Shown: positions 1-9,466, counted from the stretch's first letter. The stretch: 64,000 bases of DNA from Alitiscatomonas aceti (GCF_025567195.1 NZ_JAOQJF010000012.1:1-64000), one strand, 5' to 3'. Made by a program: numbers and translations. Notes: generated by a model from the sequence alone, not told the origin.

Positions 1-8
1 CGTGACAT
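1..8 (-). CDS. start of a further minus-strand gene leaving the window (partial)
   Basis: On the minus strand an ATG at 8-6 follows AAGGAGG with an eight-base spacer, an excellent ribosome site. Only two codons and two bases lie in the window, so the product cannot be named. It is probably the next gene of, or just after, the polysaccharide operon. Confidence 0.4.
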
Positions 9-19
9 TGAAAGTTCCT

Positions 20-60
20 CCTTATTCTCTTTATTATACATGAATTCTTTGAGAATAAGG
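20..60 (-). promoter_or_regulatory. 10-bp inverted repeat around a TATAAT, upstream of the next gene
   Basis: CCTTATTCTC (20-29) and GAGAATAAGG (51-60) are perfect complements separated by 21 bases. The minus-strand TATAAT at 38-33 lies in the loop and the right arm runs into the ribosome site of the gene that starts at 8. A TTGACA at 66-61 is 22 bases from the -10, too far for a normal promoter. It may be an operator pair or an RNA hairpin over the ribosome site. Confidence 0.35.
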
Positions 61-90
61 TGTCAACTTTATTTATACAACATCAAAATC

Positions 91-1218
91 TTATTTTGCA
101 AAATACTCTTTGATATTCTCAACAACGAAAATAATATCCTTTTCTTCCATATACGGATGCATGGGCAAGGATAGAACGGTCTGGCACAGCATTTCTGTTA
201 CCGGGCACTCCTGATATACAGTAAGATCCGCAAAAGCCTCCTGTTTATGCATGGGTTTGGGGTAGTATACCATGGTCGGTATTTCTTTTTCCTTTAAAAA
301 TGCCTGAAGACCATCTCGCGTTTCCCGATTCTTCAACTGAATCGTATACTGTGCCCAACTGGATAAATATCCATCAGGTATTACAGGCGTTTTTACAAGA
401 TCCTTTAACAGCTCTGTATATTTTTCCGCTACATGATTTACAGCATCCAGTTCATATTCACAAAAAGCCTTGAATTTTGGCAGAAGAATGGCGGCCTGAA
501 GTGTATCAAGTCTGGAATTCCAGCCGATACGTACATTGTCATACTTAAACGAGCCTTTTCCATGCACACGGATGGATTCCAGATAGGCAGCTGTTTCATC
601 ATCATTGACAAAAATAGCTCCCCCATCCCCGTAACATCCTAATGGCTTCGCCGGGAAGAAAGAGGTGGTAGCCATATCTCCAAAAATCCCGGCCCGTTTC
701 TTTCCGATCATACCACCAAATCCCTGAGCACTGTCCTCCAGAATCTTAAGTCCATACCGGTCCGCTATTTCCCGAATCCTTGGATAGTTTGCTGGTAAAC
801 CAAACAGATCTACAGTAACAATTACACGAGGGGTCAGTCTCCCTTCTTCCAAGACAAGGTTAATCGCTTCTTCCAGACGATCTGGATCCATATTAAAAGT
901 ATCTTTGTCCACATCAACAAAAACTGGAGTCGCTCCTTCAAAGGAGATGGTCTCACCGCTGGCAAAGAAAGTAAAATCCGGAACAAATGCAGCATCCCCC
1001 TCTTTAATATCCCAGGCCATGAGAGCCATGGAAAGGGCATCCGTTCCGTTCCCACAGGTAATGCAGTGCTTTACGCCTGTGTATTCTGCAAGCTGGGTTT
1101 CCAGTTCCTTTACCTGGGGGCCGCTGATGAAGGAGGCGGAGGCAATAACACTCTGGATCTGGGTGTCAATGGAGGGTTTTAGGGTTTCGTATTGTTTTTT
1201 TAGGTCGCGAAATTGCAT
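91..1218 (-). CDS. wbpE: WbpE-like PLP aminotransferase (UDP-2-acetamido-3-oxo-glucuronate 3-aminotransferase)
   Basis: This 375-residue DegT/DnrJ/EryC1/StrS enzyme should transfer an amino group from glutamate to the 3-keto of a UDP-sugar acid in the cytoplasm. The PLP lysine is K191 in SFFPAKPLGCYGDGGAIF, a stretch typical of WbpE/WlbC. Also present are the substrate loop NSRLDTLQAAILLPK and the cofactor-binding EDSAQGFG (161-168). The start is supported by AGAAAGGAACC upstream. It is the last complete gene of the operon, separated from its presumed pathway partners (6-dehydrogenase, 3-dehydrogenase, acyltransferase) by the transport and glycosyltransferase block. The exact sugar is inferred from family and partners. 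Confidence 0.8.
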   Translation of the reverse strand: MQFRDLKKQYETLKPSIDTQIQSVIASASFISGPQVKELETQLAEYTGVKHCITCGNGTDALSMALMAWDIKEGDAAFVPDFTFFASGETISFEGATPVFVDVDKDTFNMDPDRLEEAINLVLEEGRLTPRVIVTVDLFGLPANYPRIREIADRYGLKILEDSAQGFGGMIGKKRAGIFGDMATTSFFPAKPLGCYGDGGAIFVNDDETAAYLESIRVHGKGSFKYDNVRIGWNSRLDTLQAAILLPKFKAFCEYELDAVNHVAEKYTELLKDLVKTPVIPDGYLSSWAQYTIQLKNRETRDGLQAFLKEKEIPTMVYYPKPMHKQEAFADLTVYQECPVTEMLCQTVLSLPMHPYMEEKDIIFVVENIKEYFAK

Positions 1219-1251
1219 GGTTGGTTCCTTTCTATCCCGTATATAAAAAAA

Positions 1252-2667
1252 TTAATAATTGCTCAGCTTTACAATAGAAGAATATATGTATTTAATATCC
1301 CTTTTTTTGTGAATTATAAAAAAAATAAGATATATTATATACATACTCCATCCCAATATACCACCAAGATAAAAATGAAATAGTACAAAACATATTGGAA
1401 ATAGGAACTCCAACAAACAAAAAGTATCATAGAGATTCAATTTTTTTTCAATCTCTTTTTTGCATAGATAGCATCGATAAAGCAACAAAAAAAGAACAGA
1501 AAGTATTGTTGGTAAAAGATTTTTCAACCAAAAGCAGAATATAAACGTTAAAACCGCACTAATAATTGTAACTTTTATATTAATATTCATCATTATTCTT
1601 TCCATACGTAAAGCTTTCATATAAGTATTATTAAGTAAAGCCATTTCTGACTCATAAAAAAGAATTGGACATAATAACGCCATATACTCAATGCTTTTTT
1701 TATATGCGGGAATCCAGGATATAAGCAATTTAGAAAATGGAAAATAAAATATTAAAATCGTGAAAATAAATATTTGTAGTATAAGCCGTACATTGGAGTA
1801 TAAGACACCAAGATCCTTTTCATTAGTATTTCTTAACATTGGATAGATAATAATTCCTATCATATTAATGAAGGTAATCATAATTTGAGCTAAAGTCAAA
1901 CTTAGAGATATTTCTCCAAAAACAGCAATGCTCCAGTTATATTCAATCCCCCATCTAATAATACCAGTAATTAACATGCTTGCCATATTAGAAAATAATA
2001 ATTTTATTCCAATATGAATATTATTGAAAACAGTTTTAATATCAAAATAAAAATCGGAAATTCTTCTAAAAGCTATATCACGGCAGAAAAATATCAAGAC
2101 TAATAACGATATAGTTTTACCAATAATATCTCCAATTAGTAAAATTTTATAGCTATTTCCCAACACAAACAAACCATATAAGGCAAAAAATAGATATGTA
2201 ATCCTATCTGCAAAAATAGATACTGAAAATTCTTTGATTCTTGAGGTTGCTTGAAGTATATATTGGAAAAAAAGTCTCATATTGCTAATGACAAGAGAAA
2301 TCGCAAGACAACAAAATATGTACTTTTTATTATAATCATATTCAAATAAATAGCTTCCCAAAATAATAAAAAATGCAAAAATGATCTGTAGTCCCGAAAG
2401 CAAAATCAGCTGTGAAAAGAGCTCTTTTCGATTTAGCTCTTCATACTTTTTTCCTCCTATCTGGAGGTATATTCCATCATTCCATCCAAGATGAAATACA
2501 CCTATATATCCTTGATAAAACATAAACAATTGCCAAAATCCATAGTCCGTTATGCGTAATAACTTAGGGACGAATACTGTTAGAATTGCACTAACTAGCA
2601 TGGAAAATATCTGTACAAACGTAACATATGATAATTTTTTTATAAATATAGATACTCCTTGATACAA
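1252..2667 (-). CDS. Wzx-like polysaccharide flippase
   Basis: The 471-residue product is almost wholly hydrophobic, with about twelve membrane spans, as in the polysaccharide transporter (MOP/Wzx) family that flips undecaprenyl-linked repeat units. No charged catalytic motif is visible. The start appears to be TTG at 2667, preceded by GGGAG at a nine-base spacing; no ATG lies near it. The gene is very AT-rich, with strings of A and T and a codon use unlike the downstream wbpE-like gene, which suggests transfer as part of a glycan cassette. It sits between a GT4 and the wbpE-like gene. Confidence 0.75.
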   Translation of the reverse strand: MYQGVSIFIKKLSYVTFVQIFSMLVSAILTVFVPKLLRITDYGFWQLFMFYQGYIGVFHLGWNDGIYLQIGGKKYEELNRKELFSQLILLSGLQIIFAFFIILGSYLFEYDYNKKYIFCCLAISLVISNMRLFFQYILQATSRIKEFSVSIFADRITYLFFALYGLFVLGNSYKILLIGDIIGKTISLLVLIFFCRDIAFRRISDFYFDIKTVFNNIHIGIKLLFSNMASMLITGIIRWGIEYNWSIAVFGEISLSLTLAQIMITFINMIGIIIYPMLRNTNEKDLGVLYSNVRLILQIFIFTILIFYFPFSKLLISWIPAYKKSIEYMALLCPILFYESEMALLNNTYMKALRMERIMMNINIKVTIISAVLTFIFCFWLKNLLPTILSVLFLLLYRCYLCKKEIEKKLNLYDTFCLLEFLFPICFVLFHFYLGGILGWSMYIIYLIFFIIHKKRDIKYIYSSIVKLSNY

Positions 2668-2748
2668 TTAAGCTTACTCCCAATATACTTTTATTAACCT
2701 CTTCCGAATCCAACTATAAAATACATTAATTTGTTTTTCTATAACATT

Positions 2749-3852
2749 TTAACTCAAAGAATCTTGATATATTTCTTTATAAAAAGAGTTTATTCTATCC
2801 CAATCATATTTTATAGAAGCGTGTACACATTGATTTTGTATAATATTATAAGAATTAATTACCTTTTTAATGGCACACACCAAATCATTTGTATTTAATC
2901 TTGTGTGAAATCCTACAACTCCTTCAGGAAATTGCTTATCAAAGCCTTCTCCCTTAGTATAAATTATAGGCAAACCTTGGCTTAAAGCTTCTGCATAGAC
3001 TAATCCAAAGGTTTCTGTCTTAGATGTTAAAACAAATATTGTTGCTTCGCGATACTTTTCGATTAATTGTTCCTTACTCATATAATCAAAGTAACTGACA
3101 AAGTCATATTTTTGTATTTTTTTTAGTAAATAAGGTTGAACACATGGACCTACAATATCCACATGGATTGGATACCCCTGATTAATTAACTGTTTAGTCG
3201 CTTTGCAAATTAATAACTGATTTTTATTTCTATTAATCCTTCCAACTGAAAGGATTCTAATATTTATATCCATTTCCTTTCTATTCACATTTTTATGGGA
3301 TGAATAAAAATTATCAATTCCGTATGGGACGATATGTATTTTCTCTTGGATTTCATTATGATATTTGGATGGTATATATTTTTTTAATAAAGTTTCCTCA
3401 TAGCTTTTTGAAGAAATAATAATGGAAGATGCGTTACGAAGAATTTCAACACCAAGCTTTCGCAGGAATACTATATATTTAAAAAAAATATTTAAATCTG
3501 TATTTTGTATAGTAACTATATATGGAGTTCCCCACTCTTTTTTTATTGTGTATGCTACGTACCCATTGGTAAACAATGAATGAGAAAAATTCAAATCAAA
3601 CTTATAGTTTACATATATCCTTTTATAATTCTTAATTGCTTTATTTTGCTTTACAAAAAAGAAAAATCTATCTATATAATTATAACATGGGCATCTATCT
3701 ACATTTTCAGCATCACCATTAAAAAAAGAGTGTCCATAATATTGATAATAAAACACCCTTGAATTGGTAAATTCCTTTTGATTCGCTACCAGATCACAAA
3801 AAATAGGAGTTTCGTAATAAGAACAAATATGGCAGATAGAATATTTTTTCAC
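2749..3852 (-). CDS. glycosyltransferase family 4 (group 1)
   Basis: This is a 367-residue GT-B enzyme. The C-terminal half has RILSVGRINRNKNQ, the usual start of the nucleotide-sugar binding domain, and the EX7E-type ETFGLVYAEALSQGLP, followed by GVVGFHT. It should add one sugar to the lipid-linked repeat unit at the inner membrane face. An ATG 45 bases upstream keeps the frame open, but GTG at 3852 has AAGGAGG five bases away and clears the upstream gene, so I take GTG. AT-rich like its neighbours. Donor and linkage cannot be told from sequence. Confidence 0.75.
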   Translation of the reverse strand: MKKYSICHICSYYETPIFCDLVANQKEFTNSRVFYYQYYGHSFFNGDAENVDRCPCYNYIDRFFFFVKQNKAIKNYKRIYVNYKFDLNFSHSLFTNGYVAYTIKKEWGTPYIVTIQNTDLNIFFKYIVFLRKLGVEILRNASSIIISSKSYEETLLKKYIPSKYHNEIQEKIHIVPYGIDNFYSSHKNVNRKEMDINIRILSVGRINRNKNQLLICKATKQLINQGYPIHVDIVGPCVQPYLLKKIQKYDFVSYFDYMSKEQLIEKYREATIFVLTSKTETFGLVYAEALSQGLPIIYTKGEGFDKQFPEGVVGFHTRLNTNDLVCAIKKVINSYNIIQNQCVHASIKYDWDRINSFYKEIYQDSLS

Positions 3853-3868
3853 AGTTTCCTCCTTGGTG

Positions 3869-4945
3869 TCAATAACACATTTTAAACTGAATAACATATA
3901 GTAGTGGCATCATAATCCATAATAAAATACGCTTATTTTTATTAGATAGGGCAATATTACTGGAAATAATAGGAATAATAAATATAATAAAAAAATCATA
4001 TGCTCTGTTTATTGCTCGTATAGGATATGCAATTCCGAGAATTATTAATCCAACTCCAACGATTGCTGACATTTTTTCGAGAAAAATGTTGTTAATATTG
4101 CAGATTAATATAATTATCCCAATTAATATAAGCATATACCAATCAGTTAAGCCTACTTGATAGTCAAATGTGGATAAATAGCTATCAAACCCTTGTATTC
4201 CCATATAACGAAAGAATGATAATGCTATTCCAGCTACTGTTGAAATAATTAATTGACTAGCATTTAAAAGAAGACCCAAAAACAATATTCCCCATTCGAT
4301 AATAAAACCTTTAATATATCCCCTAATTTTTAGGCTACCTAGTATTAAAATACAAATAAATAATGTACCCATAGAATGCATACATATAGAACAAACCAAC
4401 AGCAATATACTGCGTATTTTTTTCTTTTCATGCCAATCAGCAACTGCACATAAACCTAACGCTATACTTAGTCCACTTCTTATAGCAATTCCACAGTAAT
4501 GCATACCACAATAAAACAGAAAAATAGTCCAGATGGTTATTAAATTAGAACTTTTTCTATGTGTAATAGCCTTTTCACACCGACTCATTCCGCTTATCAT
4601 TAAATAGCATGTTAAGCTTGATATAATTCCAAAAAAAACTCTAAAATGGAAGCCTAATTTCTTAAAAATAGACATTAATTTGACGACGCAATATTCTATT
4701 CCTTTGTAACGAAGTCCAAATCGGAAACTCAATTCATTAATAGCATCTGATTGTTCGTAAATCTCTACATATCCTAATGTATCAGCGACTTCTAATGGTC
4801 GTAGAGCCATTAAAAAACTTATTGTAAGTATGTTAAACAGAAGAAAAACTGTTTTTGTAGCACATGTAAAACGATATTCTTGAATGCAGATAAACCAGTT
4901 GAAGAATGCCACAAACGTATATATCAAAAAAAATAAATTATACAT
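3869..4945 (-). CDS. EpsG/Wzy-like polysaccharide polymerase
   Basis: The 358-residue product has about ten membrane spans, a length and pattern typical of EpsG-family proteins. The conserved early motif is RPLEVADTLGYVEIY, followed by a central FxxFGLRYKGIEYCV. It probably polymerises repeat units on the outer face. It lies between a GT2 and a GT4 on the same strand, 16 bases before the GT4 start at 3852. The ribosome site is weak. Low GC. Polymerase assignment rests on topology and context; sequence in this family is poorly conserved. Confidence 0.65.
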   Translation of the reverse strand: MYNLFFLIYTFVAFFNWFICIQEYRFTCATKTVFLLFNILTISFLMALRPLEVADTLGYVEIYEQSDAINELSFRFGLRYKGIEYCVVKLMSIFKKLGFHFRVFFGIISSLTCYLMISGMSRCEKAITHRKSSNLITIWTIFLFYCGMHYCGIAIRSGLSIALGLCAVADWHEKKKIRSILLLVCSICMHSMGTLFICILILGSLKIRGYIKGFIIEWGILFLGLLLNASQLIISTVAGIALSFFRYMGIQGFDSYLSTFDYQVGLTDWYMLILIGIIILICNINNIFLEKMSAIVGVGLIILGIAYPIRAINRAYDFFIIFIIPIISSNIALSNKNKRILLWIMMPLLYVIQFKMCY

Positions 4946-4969
4946 ATTTCTTTGCTTTCTACTTGAGGA

Positions 4970-5896
4970 TTAAAAAACAATTTTGAATTGTCCGTTGTCG
5001 ATTTCTTTTACTTTTGTTCTTAACCTTATATAATTTTCCTTAAAATCCGGATGGAAAAATGACTTCAAGAAAAAATTAGTTAACGTCAAGAATCTAATAG
5101 TATTAACTTGGTATTTGGAGGGATTGCAATATCTTTTAAAACAGTAATAAAGACTTGCGTATCTATGATAGTCAGAGAAACCATTACCGATTTTACGGGT
5201 TGAGGCGCCATGATTATGTACAATTATAGCCTCGGGGCAATAACATGCCATTAAATTTACATTTTGTAGTTTCTTACCTAAAATATATTCCTCTGCATAT
5301 AAAAAGACATTATCGTCAAAAAGTCCTATTTGTTTAAACACATCCGATGAAATCAAAAAACAGCAACCTGAAACCATACCTTCAAACGTAATCGATGTAT
5401 CCCAATTTTTGACTGAATAACAACTATCTAATTTGGGAAATATCTTCCTTACATAATAAAATGGTTTTTTATCTGTAAGAGCAGATGCAAATGTATAATT
5501 TTTTCTAAGAAATTGTCCATTTTCTCGCATTGGTGTATATATTTTAGGCCCAACTATTGCCACCATTGAACTTAATTCCTTTTTCATGATACTCACAATA
5601 TCATTTAAAATGATAACATCACTATTTAAAATTAGTATTTCAGATGCTCCTTCGTTGATTGCAGTGCTAATCCCAACATTGTTTCCTCCAGAATAGCCTA
5701 GATTTTTATCAAGAAAAATGGTATTTACATTGCAATTAGATGAATATTTATTTTTTAGTTTATCTTTACAGGACTCCTCTGAAGCGTTATCTACTAAATA
5801 TATTTTGTATTCACACTTAATTCGTTTTTCAATTGCACTGATGCATTCTATGGTTGCGTCATAGGTATTATAATTTAATACTACAATGCCTGTCAT
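4970..5896 (-). CDS. glycosyltransferase family 2 (rhamnosyltransferase-like)
   Basis: A 308-residue GT-A enzyme beginning MTGIVVLNYNTYDATIECI. It has LVDNASEE, the acceptor-side GYSGGNNVG, and the DXD-equivalent LILNSDVII, then EEYILGKKL, as in dTDP-rhamnose-type GT2 proteins. The ATG at 5896 has AAGGAG nine bases upstream, whereas the in-frame ATG at 5938 has none, so the shorter protein is chosen. It probably extends the repeat unit in the cytoplasm. The donor is unknown. Confidence 0.75.
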   Translation of the reverse strand: MTGIVVLNYNTYDATIECISAIEKRIKCEYKIYLVDNASEESCKDKLKNKYSSNCNVNTIFLDKNLGYSGGNNVGISTAINEGASEILILNSDVIILNDIVSIMKKELSSMVAIVGPKIYTPMRENGQFLRKNYTFASALTDKKPFYYVRKIFPKLDSCYSVKNWDTSITFEGMVSGCCFLISSDVFKQIGLFDDNVFLYAEEYILGKKLQNVNLMACYCPEAIIVHNHGASTRKIGNGFSDYHRYASLYYCFKRYCNPSKYQVNTIRFLTLTNFFLKSFFHPDFKENYIRLRTKVKEIDNGQFKIVF

Positions 5897-6094
5897 TTGG
5901 TTAATCTCCTTGTTTATAAGTATATTTTTATCTGACATAAACTTTTATTATCGATCACATTAGATTCTGCTGTATGACTCGGCAGTAATACAAATAATAA
6001 TATCTTACCTTTCCACAAAGCATTTACCTATCATACAGTATGAATACTATTTGCTGCAGATATAAACAACACCTTCATATTTTGTCCCCCCCCC

Positions 6095-7003
6095 TTATCG
6101 GACTCCCTTCCTCAAAGCATTAATGAAATCTCGGTGAGGAATGGCAAAATTTCCAGTTACACTTTCTCCATCATTCACATTTTTCGTAACAACAGCTCCC
6201 ATATTTGCTCTCGAGTTTGTTCCGATCACAAGTCCATTTTTCAAAATAGCTCCGATACCAATCCAGGCATTTTCCTTTATAATCGTTCTTCCCCCAATTA
6301 TAGCACCAGCAGCTATGAGAACTTTCTGTTTAACTTTCGCAGCATGTCCGATATGGACCAAGTTATCAATTTTCGAGTAATCTCCAATTTCGGTATTGTC
6401 CCACGGATAAATGGCTCTGTCTACGCAACTCCCATTTTGAATTTCCACATTTTCCCCAATTTTGACCCCCCCATAGTGATTTACTGGTAAAATAGCATTT
6501 TGGATTCTTTTAAATTCAAACCCAACTCCTCCAATTTGCGCACCGGATCGAATGACACTATTCTTTCCAATGACACTATTTGCATGGATATATGCAAAGG
6601 GTTCCACAATTGCTCCAGATTCTATGATTACATTATGATCTTCAATAACCGCTAGTTCACTAATTTGAGCATCTGATGATATATAATTTTCAAATAGTGG
6701 ACGTTTGTACTCTAAATTATCCTTCAATGAATTATGTAATTGAAAAAAAAGGATCCTTGGATTTTCCGAAAGCACAAGTCCATATTTTCTATTAAACTGG
6801 GATATGTTATCCAAAATTTCTTTTGTGATAATCAGCATAGATACATTAGAGGGGATTTTCTGTATATACTTTGGAGAATCCAGGAAGGAAATCAATCGTA
6901 AATCTGTTTGAGACTCTAATAAACCTAATGTATCAAATTCGTGCTCCTCAATAATCGTTATCTCTTTGAGCTCCTCTTCTGGCAACAGATTACTAATGCG
7001 CAT
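6095..7003 (-). CDS. LpxD-like left-handed beta-helix acyltransferase
   Basis: The 302-residue protein has an N-terminal alpha/beta part (about 1-105) and then hexapeptide repeats from about 110 to 275, with many [I/V]G-x4 turns such as IGKNSVIRSGAQIGG and HIGHAAKVKQKVLIAAGAIIGG. The likely catalytic His lies in the NLVHIGHAAKV turn. Although the fold resembles LpxD, there is no lipid A pathway in a Gram-positive. In this operon an N-acetyltransferase acting on an amino sugar (WbpD or PglD role) fits better. Two amine products are predicted here but only this one acyltransferase is seen. Start supported by GGAGGAA. Confidence 0.65.
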   Translation of the reverse strand: MRISNLLPEEELKEITIIEEHEFDTLGLLESQTDLRLISFLDSPKYIQKIPSNVSMLIITKEILDNISQFNRKYGLVLSENPRILFFQLHNSLKDNLEYKRPLFENYISSDAQISELAVIEDHNVIIESGAIVEPFAYIHANSVIGKNSVIRSGAQIGGVGFEFKRIQNAILPVNHYGGVKIGENVEIQNGSCVDRAIYPWDNTEIGDYSKIDNLVHIGHAAKVKQKVLIAAGAIIGGRTIIKENAWIGIGAILKNGLVIGTNSRANMGAVVTKNVNDGESVTGNFAIPHRDFINALRKGVR

Positions 7004-7033
7004 AAGTATTCCTCCAAACTTCTCAACTAATTT

Positions 7034-8107
7034 TCAAAAGGTTCCTCTCATATCTATACTTCCGAACTCATCCAAAGGAAGGCTTACTGCACATCCTTCC
7101 TTCTGGCTCTTATAAATCGCCAGTACCAGTTCCAGTGCATCACGTCCGGCATATGCATCTACATAGGGCTTCCGGTCATTCTGGATTGCGTCGATCATGT
7201 CTGCAAACAGGCTGGTATGACCGTTTCCATATACATTGCTGGTTTCCTCCTGAAGTCCTTTATTTTTTATATCTGCCTCGGATTCATCCGAAAAATCCCA
7301 GACATCAATATTATTTGTAGAGGTCCCGCCAATTTTCACAGTTCCCTTTTCCCCGAAGATATACAGGGTTTCTTCCAGATTCTTTGGATATACATTTGTG
7401 GTCCCCTCGATCGTGGCAATCGCCCCATTTTTAAATTTTACAACTGCCATTCCCACATCCTCAGCTTCCAGATAATCATGGAACTGCTGACGTGTCTGTC
7501 CATATACCTCCTCAATCTCACCGCCGAAAGTCCAGCGGAGCAGATCGATTCCGTGAATACACTGGTTCATCAGTGCGCCGCCATCCTGGGCCCATGTTCC
7601 GCGCCAGGGAGCCTGATCATAATATCCCTGATTCCGGTTCCAGCGTACATGGATGGATCCATGAGATAAACGTCCAAAACGTCCTGCTTCTAACGCATGT
7701 CGCATTTCCTGTACAGCAATGTTGAAGCGGTTCTGATGGCACGCGCTTACCTTCACATGCTTTTCTTCGGAACACCGAATAATTTCATTGGCATCAGAAA
7801 TACTCATAGCCATAGGCTTTTCAATGATCACATGAACTCCATGGTCGATACAGAAAAGAGCGATCTCCGCATGGATCCCGCTTTCTGTCGCAATACTGAC
7901 CAGGTCCGGCTTTACTTCCTGTATCATGCTCTTATAGTCTGTATAGCGCAGGATAGACATGTCGTTCTGTAACTCATGCTTTGCAAGAAGTACTTCCATA
8001 TGCTCTGGTACCACATCACAAACAGCCGAAATCTCTAACTGGTTATTTACCGCTGCCTTCATATGGTTTGTGGCGATCCGGCCACACCCAATCAATGCGT
8101 ATCTCAT
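7034..8107 (-). CDS. wbpB: WbpB/WlbA-like UDP-N-acetylglucosaminuronate 3-dehydrogenase
   Basis: This is a 357-residue Gfo/Idh/MocA oxidoreductase. The N-terminal Rossmann motif is ALIGCGRIATNH and the EKP motif is VIIEKPMAMS. The substrate domain carries WRGTWAQDGGALMNQCIHGIDLLRW, with the catalytic His of the GGxxxxxxxH type. This last block is characteristic of WlbA/WbpB. It would oxidise the sugar 3-OH so the WbpE-like enzyme can aminate it. The ATG at 8107 has GGAGG upstream; an ATG twelve bases earlier has no ribosome site. It lies 21 bases downstream of the 6-dehydrogenase gene, which supports a shared pathway. Confidence 0.75.
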   Translation of the reverse strand: MRYALIGCGRIATNHMKAAVNNQLEISAVCDVVPEHMEVLLAKHELQNDMSILRYTDYKSMIQEVKPDLVSIATESGIHAEIALFCIDHGVHVIIEKPMAMSISDANEIIRCSEEKHVKVSACHQNRFNIAVQEMRHALEAGRFGRLSHGSIHVRWNRNQGYYDQAPWRGTWAQDGGALMNQCIHGIDLLRWTFGGEIEEVYGQTRQQFHDYLEAEDVGMAVVKFKNGAIATIEGTTNVYPKNLEETLYIFGEKGTVKIGGTSTNNIDVWDFSDESEADIKNKGLQEETSNVYGNGHTSLFADMIDAIQNDRKPYVDAYAGRDALELVLAIYKSQKEGCAVSLPLDEFGSIDMRGTF

Positions 8108-8128
8108 AACATCCTCCATTTTTATAAC

Positions 8129-9457
8129 CTACAGTCTCCAGAAACTCATTCCACTGGCACGAAGTTCATCCATACGGTAAATGCTCTTTACATCGATCAG
8201 AACCTTCTCTTCATCGACCAGTCCATCTTTAAACAGAGTTTTGATTTCCATCATAGACATAGAGCGGTATTCATTATGCCCCACAGCTACGATCACACAG
8301 TCCGCCTTTGGAAGCTTCTTAAATTCCGTAAGCTCCACTCCATACTCCTTCTTTGCCACATCCGGATCCGCCCAGGAATCCGACACGATAGGATTGATAT
8401 CAAATTCTTTCAAATGTTTTATGATGTCAACTACCTTGCTGTTTCTTGTATCCGGGCAATTTTCCTTAAAGGTGATGCCTAAAATCACCACAGTTGCTTT
8501 TTTCGGAGCCATACCAGCCTCGATCATCTGCTTGATAGCGGCATCCGCCACAAAAGCTCCCATACTGTCGTTAACTTTGCGTCCATTGAGAATGATCTGG
8601 CTGTGATACCCCAGCTTCTCTGCTGCATTGGTCAGGTAATAGGGATCCACGCCAATGCAGTGACCGCCCACAAGGCCCGGACGGAATCCCAGTGCATTCC
8701 ACTTCGTATTCATACCTGCCAGGACCTCATCTGTATCGATCTGCATCTTATCGCAGATCATGGCGATCTCATTCATAAATGCGATATTGATATCCCTCTG
8801 ACTGTTCTCAATCACCTTTACTGCCTCAGCGGTTTTAATGGTAGATACCGAGAAGGTACCGGCTTTAATGACGATATCGTACACTTTCTTGATTTCTGTT
8901 GCCGATTCTTCATCCATACCAGAGACGATCTTCTGGATTTTGGTCAGTGTGTGAACACGGTCTCCAGGATTGATCCGTTCCGGGGAATAGCCGATTTTCC
9001 AGTCCACGCCACATTTTAATCCAGATTCTTTTTCGATGATCGGAATACAGATATCCTCTGTCACACCGGGGTAAACCGTAGATTCAAACACAACAATGGT
9101 TCCCGGCTGCATATTTTGTCCCACCAGGGCAGAAGCGCCTTTCACTGGTTTCAGATCTGGGCTGTTATCATCTTTGACCGGTGTAGGAACAGCCACAATA
9201 ATGAATTTTGCCTCTTTTAGACGCTTAGGATCTGCTGTAAAATCTACCGTCGTATTCTGAATTGCATCTCCGATCTCATTGGTGGCATCAATGCCATTTT
9301 TATATTCATTGACCCGCGTTTCATTGATGTCAAATCCAATGACCGGGACATGCTTTGCAAATTCAACAGCAATGGGCATGCCTACATAACCTAAACCTAC
9401 CAGTGCCAGTTTCTCTTTTCCAGAAATTAAATCATTATAAATTCCGTTAAACTTCAT
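8129..9457 (-). CDS. wbpA: UDP-N-acetylglucosamine 6-dehydrogenase (WbpA/TviB type)
   Basis: The 442-residue nucleotide-sugar dehydrogenase oxidises the 6-CH2OH of UDP-GlcNAc to a carboxylate with two NAD+. The NAD site is GLGYVG at 21-26, the YSPERINPGD block is at 158-167, and the catalytic Cys is C267 in GGHCIGVDPYYL. The C-terminal domain has LGITFKENCPDTRNSK. These fit the UDP-HexNAc branch rather than UDP-glucose dehydrogenases. AAGGAG precedes the ATG. It supplies the first step of the diamino-uronic acid route completed by the genes at 7034, 6095 and 91. Confidence 0.85.
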   Translation of the reverse strand: MKFNGIYNDLISGKEKLALVGLGYVGMPIAVEFAKHVPVIGFDINETRVNEYKNGIDATNEIGDAIQNTTVDFTADPKRLKEAKFIIVAVPTPVKDDNSPDLKPVKGASALVGQNMQPGTIVVFESTVYPGVTEDICIPIIEKESGLKCGVDWKIGYSPERINPGDRVHTLTKIQKIVSGMDEESATEIKKVYDIVIKAGTFSVSTIKTAEAVKVIENSQRDINIAFMNEIAMICDKMQIDTDEVLAGMNTKWNALGFRPGLVGGHCIGVDPYYLTNAAEKLGYHSQIILNGRKVNDSMGAFVADAAIKQMIEAGMAPKKATVVILGITFKENCPDTRNSKVVDIIKHLKEFDINPIVSDSWADPDVAKKEYGVELTEFKKLPKADCVIVAVGHNEYRSMSMMEIKTLFKDGLVDEEKVLIDVKSIYRMDELRASGMSFWRL

Positions 9458-9466
9458 ATTTTCTCC

